Positions 1-12,859 of a DNA stretch of 64,000 nucleotides are shown here, piece by piece. The translations under genes and the position numbers were made by a program. The first letter of the stretch is position 1. Each line of letters begins with the position of its first letter. This DNA is from Cristatella mucedo (taxonomy: Eukaryota; Bryozoa; Phylactolaemata; Cristatellidae): assembly GCA_009760855.2 (NCBI GenBank), contig WPIO01000126.1:864001-928000 (forward strand), written 5' to 3'. Under the pieces are notes generated by a model that saw nothing but the letters and a program-made list of their open reading frames with translations, ran no database searches and was not told the DNA's origin.

Positions 1-701
1 GCCATTGTAATTCACTGCTAAAATGGGCGTGGCGTTTTTAGGACTCGTACCAGTGGTATTTCTGCCGCTCGGTGTCCCACTCCGTTCCACTTCCTGAGTG
101 GGAGAATCTAAGGACTTCGGTATTATGACAAAGACTGCCCATGCCAGAGCTATGCACAGATTCAGTATGAACAGCGACCGAAAAAAGGCGAAGTAAGACG
201 CCACGCCCGCACCGTAATTTCCTGCAACGTGAAATAAATAAATAAATGCACGATATAGCCATACAAAAGGCTCCTGTACTTTCACACAGAAACCCATGCA
301 AGCACCCAGAAACATTTCCCTGAGTCTTGAAGACAGCTTTTAGTACATTTATTTTTCTACGTCATAATAATATTGTATTAATTGCAAAGAAATTTGCAGA
401 AAGATCTCAGATGAAGGAAAAGAAATACAAAAAAACTGGCACGGCGTTAATTTAAAAAATACTTCGCGAATGATAGAGAACTTCGGCCACGCTAGAGCAA
501 ACAGAAATTGAAGACACGATGGAATATCCAATGAGTGCCGTACAGCTGAAGTTCAGGAAAGCCATTGGTTTACCTTCTATATTCTTTATCACGTTGCTCC
601 ACAGCTCCATTCTTCCGACCGCGGCGGCTAATTTTTGTCGCCACTTCTTCGTCGCCTGAAACGACCACAGTTTCGCGTGATTGCCCACTAAATCGATGCC
701 G

Positions 702-860
702 AGCTGGTTTGTTCTAGCGGTTAAGGTGCTCGCCACGACCAAGGTCTGACTGAGGTCGTGGGCTCGAGCCCCGAGGCATATGTGAAGCGCCTGAATAGAG
801 ATTAAGTTCTCTTGGGGCGCTATATAAATGAATTTTATATACATGTATATAAACGAATTA
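702..860 (+). mobile_element. SINE family A, full-length copy
   Basis: tRNA-like head with a B-box-like GGCTCGAGCCC. A tail follows with AGCGCC and GGCGCT arms around an AGAGA/TCTCT inner stem, then an AT-rich end. At least six other copies in the window share head and tail. Confidence 0.85.
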
Positions 861-1544
861 TACACTGTTTGCAGCACCAGCTGGTCCAAGTCAAGCGGCC
901 ATAATTGTGGACATAATTTTAGTCACGCGTTAGCCCCTCAGACACGATTTTGGCGTGTTCGTGCTATGGCGGACTTCCGATATAAAGCCTAGCGTACAGT
1001 TACTTAATCTACAGCCGATAAAATCATATCTGAGAAATGCGCGTCACAAAACTATGCGTAGTCCTATTCCCAACAATAACTCCACTGGAGTGACGAGTAA
1101 CCTCTAGCAACTTACATAGCATGGCTGATTTGACAAGCTAACTTTTCAAATTCTTTTATAGCTTACGTAGCTCGCCAATAACAGTGCTTAGCTCTCACAG
1201 GTATTTTATAAGCCCGTTGATATTCGCACTATGGCAACCGGGAGTGTTAAGTATAGGTTTAAATAGGCTTTCTCTGACGACAATAAAGCAAGTTGCTGTA
1301 TGGATGAGAAAGGGAACTTCAGCCATTTTGATAGGGCCGCAATAGCTCGTGGACTACAAAGGAGCTTGATTCGTCTGAACTGTTCTTCCTATTCTACAAT
1401 TCTGCATGTTTTTGGCAAAACTACGCAGCTGGTGGGTGCCTGGCCTCGCAAGCCTCTTGTTGTCCTGAATGTGAAAGCGCCCAGTTTTTCAACAAAGTGG
1501 AAGAATAAATAACATTGTAATAATAGTGTTAGGTCGTTTTGTAG
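861..1544. other. No gene recognised
   Basis: AT-rich sequence with only short open frames. The same holds for 1-701, 2961-3544, 4611-5238 and 6331-6717. Confidence 0.6.
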
Positions 1545-2960
1545 CGCCCTAAGAGAGCTTAATTCAATCAGGGTTCTTTGCAAATCTCTGCAAGAGAATC
1601 AATATCCATGAGGCTAGTGACATGCAGGGTATCAAGCATGCAAACGCAAGCAAGCAAGCCAGCATGTTATTGGAAACCTGGCTAGTGTGCCCACTGGCAA
1701 ATGACACGCACTTAAGTGCGCACAGGTACGCACGTCAAGCACGTAAGAACAAAAAAGACAAGCTCGATAGGGCAAATGGAAAGCTGCCTAGAATGAAGGA
1801 GTCTGAAACTGATACTTAAAAAGATACAAATTCATCGCAGGAACTGAGGTTAGCCGAAAGGGGTTTCCAGACTTTTGGTGCACACGAGATGAATGCTTAA
1901 TCACAAAAACATTTCAGTTTACTTAGAAGGATGGTGCCATGACTAGATATTGAGGTGCGGGTGGTGTATAAGCGCACTGGCAGGCCGAGGAGGTCATATA
2001 GGTAGGCTGGTACGTGCGAGTTACGTGACCTTTAAACCAAACTGAGGATCTTTAAATAGATTAGATGGTTTATATGAGCCCAGCGAAGCTCAAACAAAAG
2101 CGCGGCAGCTACACCTTTGAAGACAGACCAGATGAGCTGCAGAGTTTTGCACGTGATTTTTAGCATAGGGTGGGTGTCTTGAATAAAGGGAATTGCAATA
2201 ATCTAGACGCGATGTCACAACTTCGTGAACTAGTTAAGCTGTCGATCTTATATATCTGAGCAGGCTCTGGTTTCGCCGACGTTCCTAGACTTATATTCGG
2301 CCGACTTGACAGTGGAGAAAACCTGCTAATAATAACACAGCTTTGCTAATAACTAAGCATAATAACAAGCAGCTTGGAATAGTGCACCTGGATAGCGGGC
2401 AGACGTAGTGGGTGTGACTCTAGCTTGACTAATATTGATGGTAAGGTCTTCCAGCTTTCGAGTGACACCAGGTTTTCCCATAAAGATAGCATGGAATTTT
2501 TTGTCGTTAAGCTTTAAGACATGAACAGCCTTCCAAACGCGAATATCGTTGCAGCAGGCAGTAAGGGAATTAAGTGAGTCATATTTTAGGAGCCAAGTTT
2601 AGATGGGTCGAATGATATGTAGACCTTGGTGTAATCGGCCTAGAAATAAAAGTTAAGATTGTGTTTGGCGAAGAAATACACAAGATGGAGAGTAGGGATA
2701 GTGAGGAGAATGGGTCCTAAGACCGATTCTTGTGACACTTGATACTTACAATGCTCTATCCAGATAACCAACAACAACTTACTTCTACTTTCTGATAGCT
2801 CTCACTTAGGTAGGACCTACCGAAGTTTAGCACTGCGCCAGTGATACATATGCCTGTGGAGAGGTACTCTAGAAGGATCCGGTGGTCGGCTGTGGTGTGT
2901 CACACGCAGCTGATAAATCTAGGAGTGCCGTCCAAGATTTTTCACAGTGTCAGCAATGCT
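1545..2960 (-). mobile_element. Decayed LINE, antisense
   Basis: The tail-like motif at 1545-1680 is shared with 26930-27085 and 45160-45245. Around 2640-2740 the minus strand reads SVLGPILL and AKHNLNFYF, degraded reverse transcriptase. Confidence 0.55.
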
Positions 2961-3544
2961 GTCGAAAGAGTACTTGATCATTATCTTGCAGAATTAAGTG
3001 CTTGAGCGTCTTACCTGCGTCTTCTGCTCCAAAATTGTCATGAGCGTTCGCTTGGGTCGTATCGAAAACCTGTGCAGTAGTATCTTATTCCTGTGTTAAA
3101 GACCATAGAACTTGCAAGCGTACAAGATTATAAATGTCAGCAGCCACTGGCCAACGAAGCATCGTCATGATTTGCTCTCTCTTTCTCGTCCTCCCTCACA
3201 CAGATTGAATTCCTCCCACACAGCACTGTACGATGTAAAAATGCTCTTATCGGCGGACGTAGCTAATATGAATTCATTTTCTAAGATAGTTTAACGGCTT
3301 ATCACTTAAATCTAATCCTAAAAATCTATATGATAGGGTCCCCCTGTCATAGTTTATCGCGCTGTGACGACCACGACTGTTGTTGTCAGCAGGTCTGTTA
3401 ATCTGAGCAGTTAGTTTTGCTTCATGACAACGTATCTCGAACGGGCGAGATCTACGAACCCCTGATCCCGGAGCTGGCATGCACAGCCAAAGGGGTTTCT
3501 CTCCATCTTATGTGGTAACAGATGAGCCGCAGTTTATAAGCAAA

Positions 3545-3818
3545 AACCCATCTATGTATAACAGCATTTAGTGGATCCCTGTGATTCGTCCTTTACGTGC
3601 TTATGCGCTTAGACACTGATGCATGCTGCCACTAACCACACTTGCACGCTGACCCTGTGCCAGTCACCCCAAACCATGCTATTCTTGTCTTTATTGAGTA
3701 TGCTAACATTAACCATTCGATCGTGCTTCCTTTACAGCAAATGTAAAGTGCCTAGAAAGAGATTGAGTTCTCTGAGGGCGCTAAATCACATGTATTACTA
3801 TTATTATTACTATTAATG
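3545..3818 (+). mobile_element. LINE 3' end, main family
   Basis: Matches the 3' UTR of the 55846-57035 copy, with the AGCGCC-type stem-loop (one change) and an ATT-type tail. Confidence 0.8.
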
Positions 3819-4129
3819 CTAACTAATTACTCGCTTGATTGCAAGGCCATCCAAGCTTACTATAAATTAAAATACCACGCTGAATTTAAATAATAGCATG
3901 CAATATATCTGTGCAAGTGATTTCCCAATTATTCGTGGGTGTAACAGGATTGAAGCCTTGACCCCTTTTTACCATTTTAAGCAGAGGGGCCACATACATT
4001 TCCCCGTCTACCACCATGGGAACTTGATTTTTGGCTGCCAACTTTTCCAAGGCCATCCACTCTATATCAACTGCAAAGTGCTTGCTAACCCCCTCATGAT
4101 ATATACGAAATCTAGGTATCCTGTTCTAG

Positions 4130-4610
4130 GCCACCTATCACTAGGCGACCAAATTTGCTCCACAGTCAAGGCTGCCCACTCTCAGCTGCTTAACATTATA
4201 TAATTAGAGCCGGCTTATTCAGGGATATTACATCCAAATTGACTTATGCATTTGTGACATCCCCTTGAGTTTTGTTACTTGGTGTTTGCTGGTCTACTGG
4301 CATGTGAAATCAGGCGCTTACTGTTGTCGCAAACCTCTCGTGTTGGGTTTTTCTGCCGTGAGCCTGGCAGCTATTACATCGCAGCACTTCTCGCCAATCT
4401 GCACTGCTTCACAATCTAGAAGCGTTTAGAATTCGCGGTTTTTTCACTCACTTTTAGGTCCATTCATTCTCTAGATTAGCATGCATATCTGAGCCACTCT
4501 CAAAACAGGGTCTGCATCGTACCACCCGATTTTCTTACTCTAATCGCTTACCCTAACTCACCTCGAACAAACGTCGAATCATCTGATTCGAGGTCCCTGG
4601 TCCGAGACAA
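4130..4610 (+). mobile_element. Decayed LINE reverse transcriptase fragment
   Basis: LGDQICSTVKAAHSQLLNII corresponds to [20 protein letters not shown] of the best copy; later degraded segments follow in the same order. Confidence 0.65.
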
Positions 4611-5238
4611 CCGCACGAGCCTCTGAATAATTATATTTCTCTCCTCTAACAAAAATACTTAATTATTTAACTACTACTTGCATTGTCTGCTATTGTTTTA
4701 TATCTTAGCTTCAATTTATTTTGGTACTTTTAAAAATACTGTACCATTTTAAATTGATACACCACCACTGACTACGGGTAGCTCGAGTGAAACTGTCGGC
4801 ACGTCAGCAGCAATATTATGATCGTATGGTGAGACTTAGGCCACAGCCCAAAAGAGCTGTGAGCTAGCTTCCGGCCTTCTTGTCGCTCGCATATCGTAAG
4901 ACACGGTACTTCTCTAGAAAATTACTATTGGTGACTAATAAAAACTATAGAATGGAAATTATCAATACATTTTATGCTGAGGCAGAGAGAAATTAATAAT
5001 AATATTATTAGATTTCTAGTGTCCTCTGAGAACTTAATCTCGTTTAGGCACTTTAAAATATGCTGTAAAGGAAATGATCAAACGGTTAGTGGTAATATCC
5101 AGACTTCAACAAGAATCATATTGCTTGAAGTAATATGCACAGTTTCAAAGCACATAAGCGCATACTGGGATATAGGATAAAGCACAAGGGCACACCAAAT
5201 GCTGCATGAAACATGTGTTTTTTAGCTTCCTTTTAAAA

Positions 5239-5370
5239 TAATATAATTCGTTTTTATAGTGCCTCAAGAGAACTTAATCTATATTCAGGCGCTTCACATG
5301 TGCCTCAGGGCTCGAGCCCACAACCTCAGAAAGACCTTGGTCTGGGCGAGCACCTTAACCACTGGACCAT
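5239..5370 (-). mobile_element. SINE family A copy
   Basis: Antisense copy with the stem-loop tail at the left and the tRNA-like head at the right. It abuts LINE sequence at 5371, so it probably inserted into that LINE. Confidence 0.8.
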
Positions 5371-6330
5371 ATCTGATAGGTAGGCTGGAGCCAGAGAATG
5401 ACCTAAAATAGAGCTACAGAACTTTGAATTCAATACGCTGCTGGATTGGGAGCCAGTGCAGGTTGGTGAGAGTGGTGTGATGGGGAAACTGCGACACTCA
5501 TGACAGACAAGCCTAAAATGAGAGGTTTTCGCCAACAGTAAGCGCCTAGATGCATACGCTGGTAGCACCAGCAAGCACCGAGTAACAAAACTCGAGGCGG
5601 AATGTCACACTCAAGGACCAATTTTGATTTCGTAGCTTTTTCTAGGCAGGCCCAAGTTTTAGCAATCTTGCGTAGTTGAAAGTAGGCAGAATTGAACATG
5701 GTGCTGATGTGGTCTTCTAGTGAGTGGTCATTTTGGAACATGGTGCATAGATTTCGTGAGATGCTACAAGAGATACAGTGACCGCGCTGATTGTGAGTGT
5801 TAAGCATTCCAAATTATGTGCGACATTTGGTTATGCTCATAAACAGTACATTAGTTTTATGGTCTTTCAATTTGAGAATGTATGCTGCCATCCAAGTGCA
5901 GATGTTAGCAATGCATGCAGCTGGGGATTTGCAAGAGTTTGACGTGGGGGAGGGATCAAAGCGTAGATACAGCTTTGTGTCATCTACATAGAAGTGAAAG
6001 CCTAGATTTTGCTTGGCGATCATACCGGCCAGGGGGAGAGTATAAACTGTGACAAGAAGCGGACTTAGCACAGAACCCTGAGGTACCCCGTACTTTATTT
6101 GTTCTTTGTACAATCTTTGTCCATTTACATCAAACCTATTGAGTCTCCCACTGAGATAGAACCTAGACTATTGCAGGGCACTAGTGGCGATGCCCAGGTG
6201 AGATGAGAGGCACTTGAGAAGGACTTTGTGATCAATAGTATCAAACGCTGCAGGAAGATCACTTGAAGTAAGTAGAGAGACTTTACTTTAGTCTGCATTC
6301 CTGAGAAAGTTCGTATACGCTCGAGCAACG
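5371..6330 (-). mobile_element. LINE reverse transcriptase fragment, CR1/L2 type
   Basis: The minus strand carries RT motif A (DLPAAFDTIDHKVLL), then YGVPQGSVLSPLL and the catalytic box as YVDDTKLYL, in order but with frame breaks. This is the most 5' RT sequence seen for the main family. Confidence 0.85.
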
Positions 6331-6717
6331 CTCACTGAGTATTTGGCAAGGTTGGTAAGCATTTTTACCAACAGCAAGATAGTGAGTGGCAGAAGGAAGA
6401 CGGCTCTCCTGCTGCTAGCGTTGGCAGGCGAAGACGAATTGTCTGAGCTTAACACAATTCTATCCCGAAAGTACACGATCTGCATTTCAAAGACTCAGCA
6501 GTGACTTTGAAGCGGCGACTTTGTGACGGCGACCAAAGTAGAAAAGACCGTTAGAGAGCTACTGCAGCCGTACGTACATGGCTTCCGTAACTCATTCTGG
6601 TGCAGTGCCTGACATCAAATAAACCCGACAATAGGAAGACAGGGTGACTCGAACAAGCAGCCGTATGAGTTAAATATATGACATAAATCAGGTATGCATA
6701 TACAGTATACAAGCCAC

Positions 6718-6872
6718 TAGCTGATTTAACAGCCTCTTCTGTATAGCGACAGAAAGCCTTTACAGCTATCACCACCACTTGCAGCAGCAATAAAAGATCG
6801 CCCACCGCAGGATGCGAACCCACGACCTCGGGACGGAGGTCATGAAAAGCAACCGCCTTACCTAGCGTGCCC
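6718..6872 (-). mobile_element. SINE family B copy
   Basis: tRNA-like head with a canonical B box (GGTTCGCATCC on the minus strand). The body is shared with copies at 29037-29180 and 63384-63540, ending in a TTAAATCAGC motif. Confidence 0.7.
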
Positions 6873-8275
6873 TATCTGCAACCAGCATCTATATACAGGA
6901 TTTGATATGGCAGCGAAACTGCTATTAGCCAGCCTATAGGGCGTTTTGTTAGTCTTAGCAGATTATCTTCATTATTTATGTAATGCCCTTGCATCACGAA
7001 TTACCAACGGAAACTTTCTCTCGATAAATATCATGCTCAGCGTGTTTGCATGGGTTATTCACTTGAAGTTGATACAGTTTTGCTACTTTTTCATTTAGCC
7101 ATTGTTCAATAACTTCAACCATTGAGCAAATATTTACAGCCTTAGTTCAACATTCAAGGCATTCTTTTCGCTAGCAACTCTGATGCACTCCGCATTCTCG
7201 TGGCCCGGAGACTTAAAATGTATGCATCATGTAACCCTAAAATTCACAGCCAACCACGAGGTTACGAAACTATTTCGTTGGGGACAAATAAAAATCATAC
7301 TGCTTGTAGACTTAAAACCCAAATCGTCAGAAGCTAAGATGATTGACATTAACATTTGGCAGCAGTGCAGCCACCTGTTTCATTTCGATATCAGGCTCAA
7401 TTAGTGGCATCTATTCTGCCCCTGCTCTGCGGCCATTATTCTAAGCTCATATATAAGCAGACCTTGACGATCGGACAATCGGATGCCCAAACTATTTAAA
7501 GACAAAATTCATCCAGAGATTGGCCTGTAAGTTAACAGCTGTAAGTTAAACGACCGAGAAAGTTAACATTCCGTCAGTTGATTGAATGTGGTGGCATGAC
7601 TCAGTAGGCCATTTCTCAACAGACAGCTCTACGTCCGGCTCAGGACAGTGGGGTCCCGTAGCAGTGGCGTCAATGTGTAGCAACAATGTTTACCACACTG
7701 CTAAACTACGACATTGATGGGCATCACACAATGCTATCGAGTCTTCATTTTATTCTATGGAAAAGGCTCCTTTAAACCTCTATTAGACTGTTAAGCATTA
7801 TTGTTTAGAGAGGCTGAAGGTCCGGTTCGAAGGCGCGAGCCCAAAAGCTTCATTCTACGCATTTGTCAAAAATATGTGCACGCTCATTCTGAGTGCCTGA
7901 AGTAACTGTCGACTCAGAGCAAGGCTTCATCGGACCTTTCTTAAAAGAATGATTCTATAAAACCCTTACAACACGATTAAATCCTGTATAACCGCGGCAA
8001 TTTATCGGACGAAACGACCCGAATCATCGGAGGAGCGCTCACACAGCTTTAGCTTTATCTGAAAAAGAGCGCGAAAGTGGCCCTCTCTAGAGAGATAGAT
8101 TCAGGCTTTCCGTAGCTGGCCAAAAAGCAGCTACAACCAGTGTCTAAGCTTGGTAGCTACCCCCCTTTCCATCGAAGCCTGATAGCCAGCCATGAGGGTC
8201 TCCCACGTTCCGGCGGCAGGACTAAAAGTGTAGGGGTCGTCTCCAGCTTAGCGCCCGGATAGTTGACGAGCGCGC

Positions 8276-8382
8276 GTGGGCGTAGCATCGCCACCGTGTT
8301 GCCCCGCTCTAGCCTGACAGGGCAGTAGTGCATAACGTCTCTGCGGCCGGGCGGGGCAACACGGTGGCGATGCTACGCCCAC
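8276..8382. repeat. Perfect 32-bp inverted repeat with 43-nt spacer
   Basis: Arms 8276-8307 and 8351-8382 are exact reverse complements (GTGGGCGTAGCATCGCCACC...). No target duplication is visible at the outer edges. GC-rich compared with its flanks. Confidence 0.95.
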
Positions 8383-10887
8383 AAAAGCAGCGTTCTCGGC
8401 GGCACGCCCGCCGAGCTCCGTCGTCTGCCCTCTTTTCATGATTCTATCTGAAGCTTCCAACAAGCCCGACAGCAAGGGACTGGCTCTTATTTTATGCAAT
8501 TTTAATGTAGTAGACCATTTACCGTTCACCTTTAGTCTCAGTTAGGGCCGCTGCGCATTCTCGGTTAAATCGGCCGTTCTTCTAGACATCATCTCTCGAA
8601 AAAAAAACCGCTGCTTCAGATTCCAAAGAGGCTGAACGGCGGCAGCACGAGCTGAGGTAGGGCATCCTCTTCAGCCAGAACGCTGGGGTTTGAGACCATA
8701 GGTGCAACCCCCCCCCCGTGCGGCCCTGACAGTGACCAATAACCTCTCCAACTACTATGATCGACGCAATTTTAATGCAGGCTGGGTACTTCCTGCTCGG
8801 CATTTCGACGTGTTAAGCGCTCAGAGCTGTATACCTCAGCCGACGCTTTTGACCAATTCCGATTGTCATTTGGCGAATAAGGCTTAAATCCAAAAAGGCG
8901 AGCGTCTCTCTTCGCGTAGAGCCAAAGTCGGACGATATGAGCACCCTTGGGCACCTGCTGTCCGTCAGCTGAACACTAGCACCCTTAAAAGCAAAGACAT
9001 GTGTTTGTGAGAACTCGAACGAGTGAAGTAGATCTTTCGACAAAAACTTTCAGTACCGAGCCTAATGTTAGGTGAGATATTTGCAGTCATTGCAATGATT
9101 CAGTAGCTGCAACACGCCTAATTGGTAATTGCGTCTAAAATCGATCATACCACGGCGAACTTAAGACGGTATAATCTCTTTTAATTAACTTCAGCTAAAA
9201 GCATTTTCAAAAAATGCTAAAACAAAAATAAGAGGCTGCCTAGATTAGCCACCAGGTCAGTAGCCAGCTATTATGAGCAGTGTCGCGAGTTCACATATTT
9301 TGCTTTAATGATTTGGGATTTAATACATAGATACGCGTTTCAGAAAAAGGTCTGGCTCTTTTAGCCTATTCATAATTTCAACGATAAAGCCTAGATCTGC
9401 TAAATATCTAGGAAATTTGACTGAGCTAAAAAGAAATCCCAAAATTCAGCTTGAACAAAATATGATTCGGTCAAAGGCTGGCTACTTTTATTATTACATT
9501 AGACTTAATCAATGAAGCTGTAACTAGATCTCGCAAGGGGAAAACCAAATGCATTCCTGCCGTCGATGGCTTACGTGGTGCCTCATGCAATATTTTTTTG
9601 TCCAGCTACGACGCTGCAGATGTGATAAGTGTCACACTCAAAACACATGTGAGTAGCTATACTAATTTGCATGTGAAGCTTTTGCAACATGGACTCTCGT
9701 AGTTTAAATTGTACTTTGAACCCTGCAATTTATCATGAAATAAAGATGAGCAGGTTTTTAAATAAGCTTGATTCATTAAGGTTTGAAAACTCCGTGGTCA
9801 CAATCTCTTAGCAGCTGGGATAAAAACGACGAGCCTGACAGAGTTTGTCAGTCTGAACGCCGGTCCGCAGGTCGGCGAGCCATTGCTGCGACACCTTTGC
9901 AAAGCTATACGCTTTTTATACGTGGTTTTTTATTGAATATCTTCCCCGAGATGTTACTCGGCAGAAAGTTTTTTCGCGATTTTTTGCGGGTATCCAGTGG
10001 GTGCCTCTTCCTCCAATTAGGCAAAGCTGTGGAGAGATAGCTGGCCGATGTCGCTCGGCCGGTCAAAACTCTTAGCTGAACACATTGGAGGACGTTTGGA
10101 TAAGATTGGCGAAGCAAGTAAGCTATTCCTTCAATGCAATATTTTGGTTAAGTTACTTTTTCGTGCTAATATTTTGTCGGACCTTACGTACTTCCTTCGT
10201 AATGGTTGCTAATGTGCATGGTCATACATATATTCCGGTCTTACGTGTATCACTCGTTCGTGACATAGATTTGCACATTGGCGTTAATTCTTTAAAATGG
10301 AGTGCTCATAATTTTAAAGTGTTTTCAGTTGCTATTTGTATATGCTTGCTATGCTAATAGCCCTGTATCTGATTCAATTGGTTATGCTCGCATCATTCAA
10401 CCTATAGTAGGAATGTATCTACCCGAGCCAGTCTCAGGACATGGTCAGTGGTGTGCTGCATTGGTTTGAAACCGGGACAGTCAATCTTAGCAAGCTGCTG
10501 CCGATCTAAGATGCGGCTGAGTGTTTGTACAGCTCTGTCTTGCACGCATCGTCTTTTATTTTTATAAAGTATATCTCGTGCACGCGTGATTTTTCGCGGG
10601 TACACACTAGTTCAAAATAATTGTCAACGGCGAATGGACTGCTGCCACAAATGCAGCTGAAAATGTGGATGAATACATTTAGCTTGGACCCAATGAGATT
10701 AGTTAACTGACTCGCAGTTAAATTATGGATCGATTCCAATTGCTCCAGGAAGGTTATTCTCGAGTTGCGTAAATGCGGCGCAGCACGCCGACGTCGCCTC
10801 CGATGGTAGGCATTCAAGGGACGCCCCCTTCTAGAAGTGACTCAGAGACTCCCTCGCGGCGGAAGCTCACCGTGTCGCCTGCTCACG

Positions 10888-11130
10888 ATGAAGAGCATCG
10901 AGGATTATCTTCGCGAGGAGCTTGAGCTGAGGCTAGTTTAAACCGATCAGAAGAGTAAAGAGAAGACATCCGATATCATTCAGGCCGCAGTCCGCGCCAC
11001 CAAATCTTGCCTGAAAGGGTCATCCATTCAGGAACAGCTGCGATCGCTCGACGGCGCGACGGTTGGGATGGGAGGGTTCGAGGATGGCACGCTACGTACC
11101 GTCGCGATGAGACGCGACAGTCGATAGCAC
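10888..11130 (+). other. Possible decayed coding fragment, unknown
   Basis: From an ATG at 10888 the frame reads MKSIEDYLREELELRLV, a stop, then TDQKSKEKTSDIIQAAVRA and about 40 more charged residues. It looks more protein-like than its surroundings but matches nothing I recognise. Confidence 0.25.
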
Positions 11131-12525
11131 GCTACATTGTCCCATTGGCCCAGCGTTCTCTTGTGTCACGGGTAAGAATGTTGAGAGAAGTTAAACGTTT
11201 TTCGTCGCTCTCTACTGGTTGAATGTCGACTTCTAGGCCTTTCGAAAAGCCTAGGTGTCAGTGGCTCAATCGCATGATGAATCACCATTTCAAGAGCCAC
11301 TTATGAGCTGAGAGGGCTAGTCACTTTACTCAAATTTCTACTTTATCGGCATTGGCAAGCTGAAGTGATTTTAGTGGACACACTGTGGTGACAATATCGG
11401 GATGTTGTATTACTACTAATTTAATATTCCATGCTATCTGCATACACATATTTCACGACAATGGAGAGTATCACTAAGACGGTTTTGGCGGTTCGAGTAT
11501 ATTAGAAACACTGACTAACAATGAACAATGACGTGTAAAACAATTTGTTGTCAGCTAAAAGTCTTACGTTGATTTTCGATGTCATTTGAGCAGGACTAAT
11601 TTGGTTCTTCATGGATTGATGATTGCTTCTCTGAATATTTCACCTGCTCAATAAAGAAAATTTTGAGATAATTATTTTTACTCAAGCATTCAACCTTCAA
11701 ATGCGACAACCCACCAGGAAATTTTTTAACAACTAGCAAAATACTCACTGCTGGGTCTATCACGCATTCTCATACTGTTCTCTGATTGGCGTACACTCTT
11801 CTTGATACAGAAATCTCTACAGGTGCGCACATAAACGCCTAAATTCACTGTACATGTATGCAAGCTTGATGAACAGAATATGCTCAAACACCCCATCAAT
11901 TTCTCCTGCGTTTCAAGAGAGCATAAGGAAAATATTTAGCCGCTCCTATAATAGATCCGTTGTCAATCTGTCGTGAGTAATGTGCATGTATAGCAACCTT
12001 TAGCAGGTTTCCAGCGCGAATTACATAGAGAGAAATCGTTGGGACAATTTAAGTTTTTTTCGGAAGCTGACAAACACACGCGAATGAAGCAGTAGCTGTT
12101 TACCAAGTATTTGCGCTGGCTTAAAAGTCTAGGCTTGTGAATACCGTAGAGGCTCATTTCATTCTTTACTGAAAGGCTTGGTTGCTATTGTGTCTCCAGG
12201 CTCAGCCAGTGTCCGAGGTCACATCCTCTCTGTCAGAGATGCTGGGCCCTTTTAATAGTCAACTCTTGTGGAGTTATGTTCGGAGTACTGCAAGGCTAGT
12301 TAAAAGAAAAACTTGCCCACAATCCTACAGTGCCCACGCCACAATGGACCATGAGCCGAGCAGCGGATCAGGCATCATCTGGTAGATAACCATTCCAAAC
12401 TTAATTTTTGTACCAGAGTATCTAATTGCAATTAAAAAGTACGCGAACATTCAGCCACTGCACAATGACACAGCTCTAGCACTTAAGTGGGAATGTTTAG
12501 CAGTTTACAAAACTTATTTCTCAGG

Positions 12526-12528
<3 letters not shown>

Positions 12529-12575
<47 letters not shown>
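12529..12575. repeat. (TA)n microsatellite at a SINE 3' end
   Basis: About 23 TA units with one C interruption, contiguous with the SINE A tail at 12575. Confidence 0.95.
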
Positions 12576-12640
12576 ATTCATTTGTATAGCACCCTAAGAG
12601 AATCTCTATTCGGGCGCTGTACATATGCCACGGGACATGG
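12575..12640 (-). mobile_element. SINE family A tail fragment
   Basis: Only the stem-loop tail is clear. Its 3' end runs straight into the TA microsatellite at 12529-12575. Confidence 0.6.
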
Positions 12641-12859
12641 ATAGCTATTGTGTTGTCCCAAGAGGATCCGAAGGAGCAAAGAGGATGAAAATGCTGCAGC
12701 AACTTCGCTAGGTATGTAAAATACCACCTGTGGGATACCTTGGGGGTCAAAGTATCCTCTGATCTATCAGGAGCCTTAACAGCTCCTAGAGAAAAAGTGA
12801 CTGCTAACTTCATTTCTTGTACTTAACACCAACCGTTTTATCATCTTCAGAGTCAGTCG

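Larger units (their letters stand above)
6881..12528. other. Gene-less stretch
   Basis: Apart from the inverted repeat at 8276-8382 and a codon-like stretch near 10888-11130, I see no exon with splice sites or protein similarity. A poly(C) run lies at 8709-8717. Confidence 0.55.
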
